Origin: Capillidium heterosporum
Taxonomy: Eukaryota > Entomophthoromycota > Entomophthoromycetes > Entomophthorales > Capillidiaceae
Length of the DNA stretch: 64,000 bases
NCBI GenBank assembly: GCA_016630905.1
Contig: WBMQ01000007.1
Span: 1,426,001-1,490,000, forward strand
Reading direction: 5' to 3'
A program made the position numbers and the translations under genes. The stretch's first letter is position 1, and each line of letters opens with the position of its first letter. Below are positions 12,227-25,004 of this stretch, piece after piece. The notes beneath the pieces were generated by a model, which was not told where the DNA came from, ran no database searches, and saw nothing but the letters and a program-made list of their open reading frames with translations.

Positions 12227-13244
12227 ATGTCTGACGATTGTACCATCCAACTCCACACTACCAAGCCGGATATGGATTTGCCATTCTGCACCGAAGCTGA
12301 ACTCCACCCCGACATAAGTTAGAAATAAGAATGTATATAGATTAACTTTAAACAGGTATAAAGAAATTGCCTATCGATAAACTACTTAGCTACCTCAAGC
12401 AGTCGCCAATAACACAATTCAACCAGGAACTTTATCTACTTAGCCGATTTTACTACCGAAGCAAGACGCAACATCGTGCCACCATCTATTTCAGAGTGCT
12501 ATCCCGGGTAACCAATTTAGAAATTTCTCTATTTAATTTTTAAAGCTCTTTCAAGCCTTGAAACGAATCAATATCTTAGACTTAGATGGCTGTAGGAATA
12601 TGCTTGCAGCTCAGTTTATAACTGACCCTAGGTAGTATATTTATTTTTCCCTTTTTAAACTTCAAGTTCAGTAATAATAAATCGACATGGTTACCCAACA
12701 AAGTATATCTCAAGTACGCTATATCGCAGTTCACCAAAGCCTACCATCTAATTACATTTATCCAACCTCTCTTTCTTAAAACTCAAGGGTATGAAATTAG
12801 TTTGGATTTGAATTGACAGTTTATTTAGCCTATTCGAAAAGCTTCTAAAGCAAACTTTCTTTATCCCTACTTCGGTAGTAGCAGTCGGTATGATATCCAG
12901 GCTTCAGGTATTGTCCGATGTTATACGTGCATACAGTCAAGCAGCAGTACGATGTATTATCACTATCAATGACTCTTACAAGGTAAGTTGTAGCTTGGGA
13001 TATGTATTTTAATCCTTCTTTTGTGTTATTTTAGGACCCGGCTGTATTGAACCCTAATCTAAATTTAACTAAATTGATAGATGGTCCCTTATTAATGTAA
13101 ATTTTTTGGTATTGAATATTGGTTGATCAATCTTTTAGTAACTTGTTGGGTCTCGAGAAGTTTCCGACTACGGGTAGTAAAACTATTGAGAGTGTAGAGA
13201 ATGACAAATCTAAAGCTGGAAAGAAGGTGAATCATCGTCGTTGA
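12227..13244 (+). CDS. RNase MRP subunit RMP1 / Nepro-domain protein
   Basis: Small basic nucleolar protein family that binds RNase MRP RNA for rRNA processing. Start MSDDCTIQLH at 12227, about seven exons, stop TGA 13242-13244, roughly 240 residues. After a short acidic N-terminus comes the family core: LLSYLKQSPITQFNQELYLL, then FYYRSKTQHRATIYFRVLSR, matching the R-x-K-x-QHR signature of RMP1 and Nepro. Next is a helical region (KYAISQFTKAYHLITFIQPL; VGMISRLQVLSDVIRAYSQA) and a Lys-rich tail (SKAGKKVNHRR). All exons join in frame; the fourth exon uses the acceptor GTTCAG rather than the nearer CTTCAAG. The frame stays open upstream of the ATG without an obviously better start. Confidence 0.6.
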
Positions 13245-14599
13245 AGAATTAGTTGGACTGTGCACTAGTAATTTGGATTCTTCAAATAGAATGTTATAGA
13301 TAAAGGCTTGGATATTTAGTAAGAGTTGCTTCTATAGTTAATTGTTGATGACATGTATTGATCGATTATACTGCTATTATTAGATACAGGTGTTTTTCAA
13401 GTGCAGAGTTTTGCTTGTATTTACAAAGATATAGTTGAATTCACAAAAACAATACCTATCTATTTATGCCTTTGGGTAAAGGTTTTTAATAGAAAGGAAA
13501 TTTTGTAGTAGCTTTGAAGATTAGTATTAATTTTATTGGAGACTATTGATAAAGCTTGAGTAAAGTGGTGTTCGAAAACGTAGCTTAGCTTTAAGCTTGC
13601 TATAATTAATTAATCGTTAAATTGCAAGCTATCAACTAACCTTTTATTTCATAACATATTTAGAGGCTGATATATTATAAAACCGGTACTACTTCCTTCT
13701 TGATATAATTCATTTTGCGACCTATCTTGAATAAAGCATGCTTTGATTGCAAATTGAATTCTTAGAGACGGCATGGAAGCCTTTGGAATGGTAGCTAAAC
13801 CTTAAGGATCTAGCCAATGAACCTTGGTTAAACATGGAATATTAGTATCTTATTTGAGAAATTGAAGAGAGTTTCGGCTTTTCGAGATGGAAAACTGCCA
13901 AGTTGGAGGCATATTCCTATAGATTTTACAATACTCTATGGGTATTTAGCTGAGTAAAGTAGAGTAAATAGTTGGTATTTATACATTAACTTAGCTATAT
14001 AGCTATAGAATTTACCAAACACCCATATTTCTATACCTGATAAGTTTTATGGAGAACATTTGCTTTAAATAGTGATGCCTAGTACTAGTTGAGCTTGTAG
14101 GATGCTATGTAATTTTCAAATACTTTAACAATCCTTCATAGAGTCAGTATTTACATATTCGTTTTCAGCCTAAGCAGCAAGGATTAAGCTTGTCTAACAA
14201 AGATCCCCACTATACGTCAAGTCAGCAGTTTCGACAATTGTATTATAGTTCAAACAGTAAAAGCTAAATTTATAGTAGAAAAGCCAAGTTTGTGAACAGC
14301 AGAGTTTCAAGTAACTAGTCTTCTAAGAAATTACATAAGCTGAGGTATCAGTTGGCTTGAAATTCGATCTGCCTATAGCTCTGTTCAGGTAAACTGAGCA
14401 TGTTTCTACGATTGAGCTTGTAAAAAACTATCCAATTTTCTTGAACTATGATCTACGTATCAGTATGAACTTTGATCTTTACCTCATATCAATATGAAGC
14501 AAAGCTAAGCCTCCGAAATTGGCAAAAATTAATTTGCTATAAAGTACAAATAGACTGGCTCCCAAAGCAATGGCCACCAAAATTGAAATTATAGCCACC
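13245..14599. other. Long intergenic region
   Basis: 1.35 kb, AT-rich with scattered short stops in all frames. I find no gene. Near its end a TATAAAG at 14538-14544 precedes the LPPW gene start. Confidence 0.4.
14538..14544 (+). promoter_or_regulatory. TATA box of LPPW gene 1
   Basis: TATAAAG 62 bp before the chosen ATG. The two paralogues at 28.8 and 29.9 kb have a TATA element 42-44 bp before theirs, so this is likely a shared promoter feature. Confidence 0.4.
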
Positions 14600-15974
14600 A
14601 TGAAGCAAATCATTTACATAGTACTCTTATCGATCATTGTCAATGGGCTTCCAACTGTAAACGAAAATAAAGGTGATGCAGCATTGAGTCAAAACTCCCA
14701 ACCGTATGATAGTTACAAGCCTCACGACTTTGGTGACGTCGACAAATCCGATAAAGAAGCGCCCAATGAAGCAAAGTCAGAGCCTCCATCACTCCCACCC
14801 AGAAAAACAGCTTGGCAGCAAGTAACCGAGAATATCCTTAAGCAGAAAGCATCACAGCCTCCACCAAATCGGCCACCATTGAAAGAGGTAGACGGTGAGG
14901 TATCAACTAGTGATCGAGATGAGCCCACGGATTTACCGTTACCACCTCCACCTCCACCTCCCCACAGCCCATTCCAAGAGCTAGTTGAGAAGATTCAAAT
15001 TGAGAGTGCCAATTTAGAAGCCCAAGTTCGAGCTAAGGCTCAAGAAATACAAACTCAAATCGAATCCACAGCTGAAGAATTTTCCAACAAGATCCACCAT
15101 CTACTCGAAGGTCGGAAGAAGCGTGGTAGTGAACCCAAATCTCAGACCAAGCCACTTTGGCTAAATTTACCAGAGAAGTTGGACGAGGCTATCAAAAACT
15201 TGCCCCCTTGGCTTAAGAATCATAAGAAAGAGGGTAAACTAGCTTCAGTAGAGGAGCACTGATACTAAGGACGACACTCAACTACCCCCTTGGAGAAATA
15301 GCAAGAATGCTAAAGGTAGTGACAAGCCAAGCGTTCATACCAATTTAGATTTAAAATCTATTTTACCCCCTTGGTTGCAGAGCAGTAAAGAACCTAAAGC
15401 ATCGAATGGCGATGATAAACAGGGTACCACCTTCCCACCTTGGTTCGGACGCAAGAACAAAGGGAAGGCTCTACAAAATGTTCCATTAGATGACGAACCT
15501 ACCGCAAACTTACCCCTCGAGTTTCATCATACCCACGTAGAAATCACCAACCAACCAGGCGAGATCCACTACACCAAAGTAAAGTCCGATAGTTCTGGCT
15601 CCAAACCCTTTGAATATTCTGTGCAATCCTACCCCAGTCCCAATATTGCTGTATTTAAAAATGACAACAGCCTTAAGGGCGCTTTGAAAAGTAGCAGGGT
15701 CAAGTCTCAAGCTGATTCATCTCAGGCTGAACCTAAACCTGGCCACGACAACAATAAATCGAATGAGCCAGCTAAGGAGGCTAATCAGTACAGCGCCCCT
15801 GATGTAGGTGGCAATACAGATACGGACCTCCATATGATTCGACCTAGTGAGGAAAATAGTAAGCCTTTAGATAGACGTGGATCTGGACCAGCCTTGGATC
15901 CTAGTTTGGGCTTTCATGCTGCTCTAGCTATCCAAGAGAGAGGTAAAGTTGTAGCTGGAGTTGAAGGTAAATAG
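14600..15974 (+). CDS. Secreted LPPW-repeat protein 1
   Basis: Unrecognised family. The ATG at 14600 is in a near-ideal context (GCCACCATGA), preferred over the in-frame ATG at 14570. It opens a clear signal peptide, MKQIIYIVLLSIIVNGLP. The mature chain of about 440 residues is hydrophilic: a poly-Pro run (PLPPPPPPPH), a helical segment rich in Gln/Glu/Ala, and GRKKRG, which looks like a Kex2-type site. Then come spaced copies of a short motif: NLPPWLKNHKK, QLPPWRNSK, ILPPWLQSSK and FPPWFGRK. The first part is in frame 2 and ends at CAC TGA near 15262. The rest continues one base further on, in the next frame. Because the second LPPW copy lies just after the switch, the region is coding on both sides; an intron is possible but would remove that copy. 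The motif is shared with the two small genes near 29 kb. Total length fits one extra base (1,375 nt). Confidence 0.65.
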
Positions 15975-17108
15975 TTGGATAGGTTTTACGATGGACGGTC
16001 CATTTATTATAGTTTAGCATTAAAGTTTTTCAAGATATATGCTGTTTCGTATTGTATACTTTAAGTTTTCTATTGAAAATAGATTGGATTCAGGTTTTAT
16101 TTTAGATCTTGAAATGCATCGAATATAGATAATAATAATAATTTGTTGATAATTTAATTTATATTAAAACAGCTGTATTTAATTTAAGATATAGGAAAAC
16201 TTCAAGAACTATTAACATCAAATGATTTTGAAATGGGGATATAGTCTTTATATTTCCTTTGGAATCATTAGCTTAGCCTTTGTAAATATGCTGTGAATGT
16301 AAGATGAAGGTGCATGTATCGTATTTGGATTTAGACTGATAGTTGCTGACGGCTAGGCAAGGTGTTTATATTCATTTTACATTGTAGGAATGAACAACCG
16401 GTAAGAAGCCACCAACTAAACTGCGAAACATATCCTAGTCAGCCCAACTATGCTTTCAAGGCCTTGGTGAGTTTTTAACAATAACACTACGTCACGAAGC
16501 GTACTATATAGTAAGTAGCCCATCCACGCTGGTTTGGATTGTCTACTACCAACAATACCCAGGATTTGGCTAAATGTTCAAAAAAGAATGTCCATATACT
16601 CAATAAAGCATTCAAGTAGAATGCCTATCTTTAATAACCAAAGAATTCTTCAATTGAAAGCCAAGCTTCTTGGAATCCATCTTCCAATCAAGTCTCAAAC
16701 CAAGCTCAAATGGCTTTATGATCAAGCCAATTTCAAAGAAACCCACTTATTCCTGAACCATACAATTCAACCCAACTTATTCGTTTTCTTTACCTTGCCA
16801 CCATGCTAAAAATAAAAAACCCTCATATCAAAATGGCCCTAGAAAAGTAAAATTACAAATGAGCTTAAGATTAGCGGTAAACCTCCCAACACATACCTAT
16901 TGTCGAATTATAGAAACTCCTAATCAAAAACTGCTTCCCCAGACTCTTCAACCTTTTATCACTTGTAATAAATATTTCCAACCCAACTACCCCAACCTCA
17001 AGAAAAGTTAGAGTTCAACATAAACGCATAACAATTGGAAAGGCCTGGTATTAATTTATTTTATTTTGAAAGAACAAAGAAAAGGACAGCTTCAATTGAT
17101 TTATAAGG
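15975..17108. other. Long intergenic region
   Basis: 1.1 kb without a supported gene. A 91-codon open frame at 16534-16809 has ordinary AT-rich composition, no homology I recognise and no signal peptide, and I leave it out. A TACGTCA (CRE-like) lies near 16489. Confidence 0.35.
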
Positions 17109-18039
17109 ATGGTCGGTGTAACGAAAGGACTGCGTAGGACAATTAGCTTAATATTGGTCTTTTACTTTGCAGCCGCGTTGACAGCTATAATAGTCAGCGT
17201 CTATTTCCTCTTTACCCCGTACAAGCGTCGACAAATTGTGGTCTCAACTGAGCAAATATTAGGTACCTTTTCAACTTGTTTGTAGCATATACTCACCACT
17301 TTTTCCATATTTAGTTGCTTTAAGTATAGGCGTTATTATGGCTTTCTCCAGTATCTTTGTCCTGATAGGCTTATTAAGCCAGAAAGTCGGCAGTAAAGCT
17401 CTTAAAATCTTCAACCTCCTGGTTACATCGTGTCTGTTGACGACTTTATCGTTGGGAGCTTACGTCTGGTTCCAGTCCTTGGATATCCAGCAGAACTATT
17501 ACTCACGATGGCAGGGATGGCCTGACAGTACTCGTGAACTTTTCCAGGAGCAGGTAGCTTTACTATTTTATATTGGGATCTAATTTTTTAATTTTTAGGG
17601 CAGTTGCTGTGGGTACCAAGACAGCACCAACTTCCCAGCCGTCAGTCAAACTTGCCCCATGGAAGTCATTGAGACGGGGGCCTTAAATGGCTGTGCTGCT
17701 TCCATTTTTCTCTTCGTCAGCAGCTACCTATCCAACATCTATACTGCCTTATTTGGGTACACTCTAATCGACTTTACTTCTCTCTTAGGCTCTTTAGTTC
17801 TCATCAAAGCTCTGGAAGACCAAAGACGCTACGAGAAATCGATGCGCAAGATGATCCACTTACACCAGATCGACAGTTCAGAACGACAACCTATGGTCGA
17901 GGATACGCGACTTGGGGCCCGTGATACTATGAATTCTAAAGGCCATACCCATACTTTAAGTCAGCTTTTGACGTTGCCACCGTCGGGGGATAAACGTATG
18001 TCTTTCACTGTCTACCAATCGCAAAACAATTATATCTAG
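17109..18039 (+). CDS. Tetraspanin
   Basis: Four-pass membrane organiser protein. Start MVGVTKGLRR at 17109, three exons (introns 17263-17314, 17554-17598), 277 residues. Membrane segments: SLILVFYFAAALTAIIVSVY, IGVIMAFSSIFVLIGLL, FNLLVTSCLLTTLSLGAYVW and, last, SIFLFVSSYLSN...LGSLVLI. The large loop between TM3 and TM4 holds the diagnostic CCG (SCCGYQD) followed by TCP and NGC, so the usual loop cysteines are present. A hydrophilic cytoplasmic tail of about 80 residues follows. The fungal families PLS1 and TSP2/3 share this layout; which one this is I cannot say. Frame is clean throughout. Confidence 0.8.
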
Positions 18040-18818
18040 GTATAGATTGGATTTTGGGTTGAAGTATCCTTGACAGAGTTCTTGATGGATTTTGCGTTTG
18101 GGATAGCTATGCCTGCGATACATTTTTGTGACTACTAATCCATTGTTTCCTATTAAATTTCTCATCCATCTACAAGCTATGCCCCCTGTAGTGGTGGGTA
18201 TGAGGACTTATTATCTATATTGTGTATAGTTTCTGATTTTTTGAATGGCCACTATTTAGTAATGTTCGTTATATGGAGCATATTTAGAAAAGATGTATAC
18301 TTATATTTACTTTTGTAAAATCTTATAATCCTGTTTGGTAATTGGAAAGCCTAAAAGATAATTTACAATATGCTATAGTAAAGCTATAGTATAGCATGCT
18401 CTTCTTAGCTATTAATAATATAGTTAGTACCTCTGAAAAACGTAGTTGGCCAAGTTCAATGATATCTTTGCTTCCACCTACCGCTTATACATTACTAACT
18501 ATACTTGTACTGGAGTCAAAGTTAAAACCCAGGTATATAAAAAGCTCTTACAAAGCTAGTATTTGGGGGAAAGAAGTAGGCCCTGACTAGGCTAACAATA
18601 TCCCTAAACGCTTCAATTGAATGAAACAAAGTCACTATACAACACCCATTGAAATTTCTCCGATTTTGGAAAGATTGTAGTTTGTGGTGGAAGCTAATTC
18701 AAACAATAAGCTTGAAATTAGCCGAACTGATGACTTGGCAGATTCAAAGCAGAAATTCAAAAATGAAATAAACTAGCTCGCTTTGAAAGAATATTTAGAA
18801 CGAATTTATACCAGCAAA
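18040..18818. other. Intergenic region upstream of MON2
   Basis: About 780 bp, AT-rich. A 64-codon open frame at 18396-18590 has no support. Confidence 0.35.
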
Positions 18819-21800
18819 ATGAGTGCACTTCCGACCTACCTTCAGTCCGAACTATCGCTTTTATCGAACGAAGCTCGAAGAAAGTATCCGGAGATTAAAG
18901 AGGTATATTTCAATTTCAACTTCTCTATTTTATCTTTTGTCATTTTACATTAGTTAAATTTACTTAATGTTTTACAAAGGCATGTGAAAAAGTCATATTG
19001 ATAATGAGGGCTAGCAAGAACCGTTCAGCCTCTGAATTTTCACAGGGTAGCCCTATCTTCTTTATATAATTTTTAAACAAGTTTTAGAATTGGCAAAGAC
19101 AGAGGAAACCTTGAAACCCATATTTTTGGCATGTAACACGAAACAGGTCAAGCTTGTAAATATTGCATTGGGGTGCTTGCAAAAGTTAATATTGAACCTT
19201 GCTGTTCCAGAAGTAGATTATTTATACTTGCAAGTATATTAATATTTTATTTTAGAGCAGTATTTTTCAAATTCTAAAGATCCTATCCGAGAATATAAAT
19301 AGCAGTATGGAAGTTCAATTACGTGTACTCCAAATCGTTCTTCCGCTATTGACGAATTACGACTGTATTAGAGGGGAGTTGCTAAACAATGTAAGTAAAT
19401 TTTAACTTTATTGGTATTTATATATTCTAGGCTTTGATGATATGCTTCAAATTACAAGATTCGAAGATTGCGGTAGTCAATAATACAGCAGCAGCTACAT
19501 TACGCCAACTCGTTATTTTCACCTTTGATAAAAAGATAAAGCACTCAATTGAAGATCATTCAGGTATCGAAGTCAATCAGGAGTATCCAGAAAAGGGTAA
19601 TTTATATAAATAGCAAAGATGCTAAATATAGGCTAGATTTACAAACGTTGGTATCAAATCTTTCTCCCGATGCCAAAGATGCCTACTTTTTATTTCAGGT
19701 TCGCAGCTAATGTTTCAATTAATATTTACATTAGAATAGGACTTTTGTTTTATGATTAGCAGCGAATCCCCAATATTGCTAAAAGTCCCTTCTATCAGCA
19801 GATCCTTTGGACTTGAATTGATCGAATCGGTACTAGTGAATCAAGCACAGGTTTTCAAAAAGGTATATATGTCTATATGTCTTTTCTGACACCTTTTCCA
19901 GTATCCAGAATTCACAGCCCTTTTAAAGGAGAAGCTTTGCCCATTCTTGATTAGAGCATTTTCAGACAAGGGTGACTTTCCCCAAACGGTTCGAACTATG
20001 CGACTTGTTTTTATAATCGTCAGCAAATTCAGTGACATATTGGTAAGCCCTACAGCTAAATCTATATTGACGTTATAAGGCGATGGAATGTGAAATATAC
20101 GTTACCATGTTGTTGAAAACCCTTGAAACTGAGACGACATATTGGCACCGCGTGTTGGCAGCTGAAAGCATTCGAAAGATATGCACCAAGAAGAATTTGC
20201 TGAGTAAGCTGTTCAAAGACTACGACAAGAAGGGCAGCACCGGAAGCTCGTCAAACTTGTTCGGCGATATTGTAAATACGATTGGGAAGGCAGTTAATGA
20301 AAATGCCTCAAGCCATCGATTTTCTTCCGGTATGAGCAAAGCAAACTTCGATCAGAGCAGGAGTAGTTCGTTTAGTAATTCTGAGAACCAAGGGTTTAGT
20401 CTTTCCAACTCCTCTATGCGCCTACAATGGTAATTTTTCTTGGCTATTTTTCTTACATTTCAGTATCGACCAATTAGATAGAAATGAATCACCTAATATT
20501 CCTGAGGGATACCTGCTGCTAGTGTTGTTGCAGACGATAGACTTTATTATCAATAGTTTAACTCAAGCATCTGGGTCCAACAACGCCCACCTTTTCAACG
20601 ACGAAGATTTCGAAAACGTTGAGGGCGGTCTATCGAAGCAGAACGCTTTGACTGATGAAATGGAGGTGACAAAAGAGATGGCCAATGTTTCCTGGACCGG
20701 GCTGCTGGCTTCTCTAGCATTCTACACCAAGCTTCCCATGGATGAAAACCTTACTCTCACCACTTCAAAGGCATTGAAGCATTTTACTTTGATATGCGGT
20801 CTATTCGATCTTCATAAGCCGAAAGAAGCCTTTTTGGAATGTCTTTACCGTAGCTCCTTTCCATACAGTGAAAAGTCTAGGGAATCGTTTGGAGGAGGGT
20901 CGATCAATAATGGCACATTGTTGGGTCCCGGGTTAAATGCATCGAATGCACCATTAACTGAGAGGCACCTCATATTCTTCAAAGCGATCCTATCCATCAC
21001 TCATAAACTTGGAGAAAGTTTAGGATCATCATGGTACCTGGTTCTCGATTCGATTCAGTACATCAACCACAGTTTAATTTTATCCAGCAAGAACAATCGA
21101 GCCTCATTCGCTACCAAATCTACCTCCGAACCAACCTTTGGTAAAGAGCCTTTATCTGAAAACGAGATCAGTAGTTTACGACAGCTCCTCAAACAGTTCT
21201 TCGACAATGTCAAATATCTGACCTGACGACTCCATGGAAATGTTTATTCAAAGCCTTACTAAGTTGGCTGTCGAGACATCTGGAGAGGTGTTCAGGAGCA
21301 CTTTTGACGACAATTTAACTAACAAAGGCTCTTCAGCTACTTCACCAACCCAAAACTCCAGCAACTTATTTACCGCCCTAAACCGTAGCCTTTTTAAGAA
21401 TGAAGATAATCTATTTTCGATAGAGCAACTCCGTTCTGTATGTCTTTCCGCCATGCCTAGGCTTATCAATCAGGAGTCAGCTACTCTTTGGAACTTGATA
21501 TTGAACAACCTTATCATCATCACGCATGGTGTAAACACATCGTTAGGAGTAAGGACCCAAGCATGTGAAGCCATCTCGGAAATCATTTTGAATGGAATGA
21601 GTTGCGCTAACTCCCTTCGGTTAGACAAGTTAGAACGTCTCAGCTTCAGGTACTGTACCCGCTGGCAAGGTGGTCTGGACTCTCAAACTACGGAGGATCC
21701 CACTCGCTAGATAAATTTGGTTCGTTAGCAGGTGTTCAGAAAGCAGCCTTGGAGACACTTGATAAGCTATTACAGAACTCTGGTCATTCCTTTACGTTTG

Positions 21801-24597
21801 GATGGAATATAATATTCGATATCTTATTGAGCGCCTGTCCGGTTCAGCTTGGAAATTCAGTTAGTTTAGTTGTCGACCAGTCAGCGACGGATGCCGACTC
21901 TTTGTCTGATACCAAGTCAGTAAGGTCGTCGGTCAAATTGGTCCGTATTGCATTCCCATGCTTGCAGTTAATATGCACCGACTTCCTTGCCCCATTACCG
22001 CCATCCTGCTTGTACGACTGTATAATGACCGTTGGGAAGTTTGGCCAGCAAGACGAAGATCTAAATACCAGTCTAACTGCCGTAGGGATGTTGTGGAATG
22101 TCTTGGATTACCTCCAGAAGCGCCTAGATGGGTTCGATACCTCCGAAAGCGTTGCTTTTGATGGCGTAAACTTCCGTATCCCACCATCGGATACGGTATC
22201 ATCCCAGATTATCTTTAGCCAACTCATGCTCCTAACTTTGGAACAGCTTTCGCTCATTTGCTCCGACTCTCGTCCCGAAGTCCGTAACGGTGCCAACCAG
22301 ACTTTGTTTAGAACAATCAATACCATCGGAAGCTCGATTGGATCCACCGTGTGGCACGTCTTCTTCAACGAGATTCTACTGACGTTGCTTGACAGAATCA
22401 ACGACATCTATTGTGGGTTGTCCAGTACCCAAGCTGGCCATACCGATAGTTCGGAAGTACTAATCCACCATTCCCTGCAACACATCTAAGAAGCAATGGG
22501 ATGAAACTCGAGTACTTATTTTGAGTGGGCTTTGCAGTTTGTTTAAGGATTTCATGCCGGAGTTGTGTGTCCTGGATGGATTTTTAGATATATGGGGATC
22601 GGTGTTGGTCTATATAAAGGAATCCGTACTGATCGATAGCTACGAGGTTTCACTTGCAGCACTCCGCAACTTCAATTTGGTGCTAACCAATTCAAGTATG
22701 ATTGGAAAGCTCAGTAGCCCGACAATAGTTTCGCTGTGGATGCCGGTATGGTCTATTTGGAGCTCACTGGGACGATCTTTAATCGATGAAAGTGAGATGG
22801 AGATTACTATATCTAGGATTAGCAATACCATTCAATCGCAGACCGAAGGCGAAGTAGTGGTGGCGATTGCTCCTTCCAACAAGGCCGCAAAGATCCGTCA
22901 AATCAACCAAGATATCCTCACTTGGTATTTAGATTCTTTTTTGCCGCTTTACGAACAACTGAAGTCTACCGAAGTGGCAAATAGCGATATCGAAGAGTTC
23001 ATCCGACTGGCCTACTATGCGATCAGCTACCCTTATAGTGAAGATTATCCTGGAGATATAGATACCTTGTCTCCGCTGCAGAGCTCGGTGTTCAACTTTA
23101 TTGACTATCTATTGAAAAACGATACGAAAGGCTTGTCACACGTCTTACTCAAGGCTCTACCCGACTTCTGCCTCCTCGCCTTTGAAAAATCACCAAAGTA
23201 CTTTACAGCGTTGATTCAGATTCCGGTTGCCAAATCAGTCAAAAGGGCCAAAAAGACTCCAAAGTATGTCCGCTTATGCTACCTCTTGATGGAGGACATT
23301 GCCAATCTCTATCAGAAGCACTCGGAAGATTTGACTATATACCAGGAGCCCAGTATTTTCAACTCCATTCTATCGATGTTGATTGTCCCCATAGATATAA
23401 AGTACAATTGCCCACATACCAACATAAACAACCAGTCCCTGTGGAAGCTGGCTAGCTCGATATTCTTGGTCCTGGTAAAATCGACCTCTTGCAGCACTTG
23501 AGAAACTGGACGATGACGCCGACCGAACCTATTTCACCAAAGTTGTAGAGCAGATCCTCGACGTCATGGACATCTACTTCTTCAAAAAGAACCCGCCATC
23601 GGATATGTCCATCTCCCAGTTGGAGTCAGATGAAAGGTTCGACATCGAGGTGCTTATAACCCTCTTCAAAGAATTGGTACCCTTCTTACGCCACGAAGAT
23701 GTAGCAAAAGCTACCCTGTTACGTTTTTTCAATATTTTACAGACCATTTCAACCATCAAATCTCAGAGCGACCCTCAGTACCAGCTTTCGGTCCCCCAAT
23801 CATCGACGACACCATTTACTCTGCTGGCTAAGGAGCAATTAGCTTTCGCTGCTTTGAGATGCTTAATAAGCCTGTGTATGGACTCCAATGAGCGTAAGTT
23901 TTATTTTATCACCCAAGCTAACTTTGCAAGGGATACGCATAGCCACCTCGGAACGTACCAACGAATTTTACGAGAGCTGCGACTCGTCTGGTAAGCTCGA
24001 AGAGCCACCTTCCCCCAAGCACGAGGATGCCTTATTGATCGACTACCGACCCATATTTTCGGTTACGCCATCTATCCGCGTGGCTCAATTAGCCTCACCC
24101 CTACTTATGGACCGATGCCTCAATGTTCTGAGAGCTTTTGCCAACGATATCCCACTCTTCGGTAGACGTCCGTTACCGAGGTAGTTTTATATATATTTAA
24201 CGCTAACAGTTATTTTAGGGTCCGAAGGGACGAGATCTTGTTCCTGTTACGCCACCTCAGTGAGATTCAGCTGCCCGAAGATTCTTGCCAGTTCTTTTTA
24301 CCTCAGCAACCTTCAACTGACAGCACCAATGCCAGCACCAACCCCAACTCTTTGCAGTCGACAGTAACCGAAAAGCTGATGCGCAGTTCCAGCGCCCATT
24401 TGTTTATACTGTATCCTACCTTGTGTGAGATTCTGTGGTGTAGGGATCCCGCCATTGTCGGTCGAGTTGCTGTTTGCCTTAAACGTATTGGCTTGGAACT
24501 AGGATTGAACCCTGCCAAGTCTACTGTCGTCAACAATATATCGCGACCAGCGACTGCCTTGTCGTATGGCTCCAACACCTCATTACTTGGACCTTAA
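18819..24597 (+). CDS. MON2: MON2 (Golgi/endosome trafficking scaffold, Sec7-related)
   Basis: Large HEAT-repeat protein of the late Golgi and endosomes, related to the BIG/GBF Arf-GEFs without their catalytic domain; partner of the Dop1/Neo1 pathway. Start MSALPTYLQSELSLL at 18819, about 12 exons, roughly 1,750 residues. Family landmarks in order: KDAYFLFQDFCF, CEIYVTMLLKTLE, HRVLAAESIRKIC, NIPEGYLL, FFDNVKYL, LETLDKLLQNSGHSFTFGW, CLQLICTDFL, FGQQDEDLNTSLTAVGMLWN, RNGANQTLFRTI, LIHHS, KQWDETRVLILSGL, EVSLAALRNF, VPIDIKYNCP, LPRVRRDEILFLL and LFILYPTLCEIL. The 5' exons splice cleanly, but the long exon from 20464 to 23895 is spread over four frame changes: near 21217 (+1, ACC TGA), near 21643 (one base missing between ERL and LQVLYPL), near 22478 (+1 between LIHHS and KKQW) and near 23490 (+1). 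Homology is continuous across each, so introns do not explain them. Confidence 0.93.
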
Positions 24598-25004
24598 TGG
24601 GTAGATATTTGGGGAATGTTTTTGGCATGATAGTGTGTACCTTTGATAATAAGATATAAAATCAATATAGTATATTTTTGCAATTGGTTTGATACTGACA
24701 ATAACTGCAAGCTTTGTACTATTTCTTTGGGCTTTTAGATTGTTTCTATATTTTGAATACTATCTCTACTTTATATTACATTTTTCCATATCAAAAGTGA
24801 GTATACTGAATAAGCTAGCTTAAAAGAAAGCATTATACTGTGGTTTTTAATATACATAATTAAATACAGCAAAGAACTATACTGCTTTACAATATTTAAA
24901 AAACACAAAGATGATTTATTTGTAGTTAGATATTAAGTCCAAGTTGCTTTAAAAATTAAAAACTATATACCAAGGCAACCTTATTAAACATTGGCAAGCA
25001 AAAT
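24598..25004. other. Convergent intergenic spacer
   Basis: About 400 bp AT-rich spacer between the 3' ends of MON2 and the Zn2Cys6 gene; several AATAAA/TTTATT-like elements, nothing else seen. Confidence 0.45.

Noticed and set aside
16534-16809. 91-codon open frame upstream of the tetraspanin
   Set aside because: No signal peptide, domain or start context. Lys/Ile/Asn/Leu composition as expected of translated spacer.
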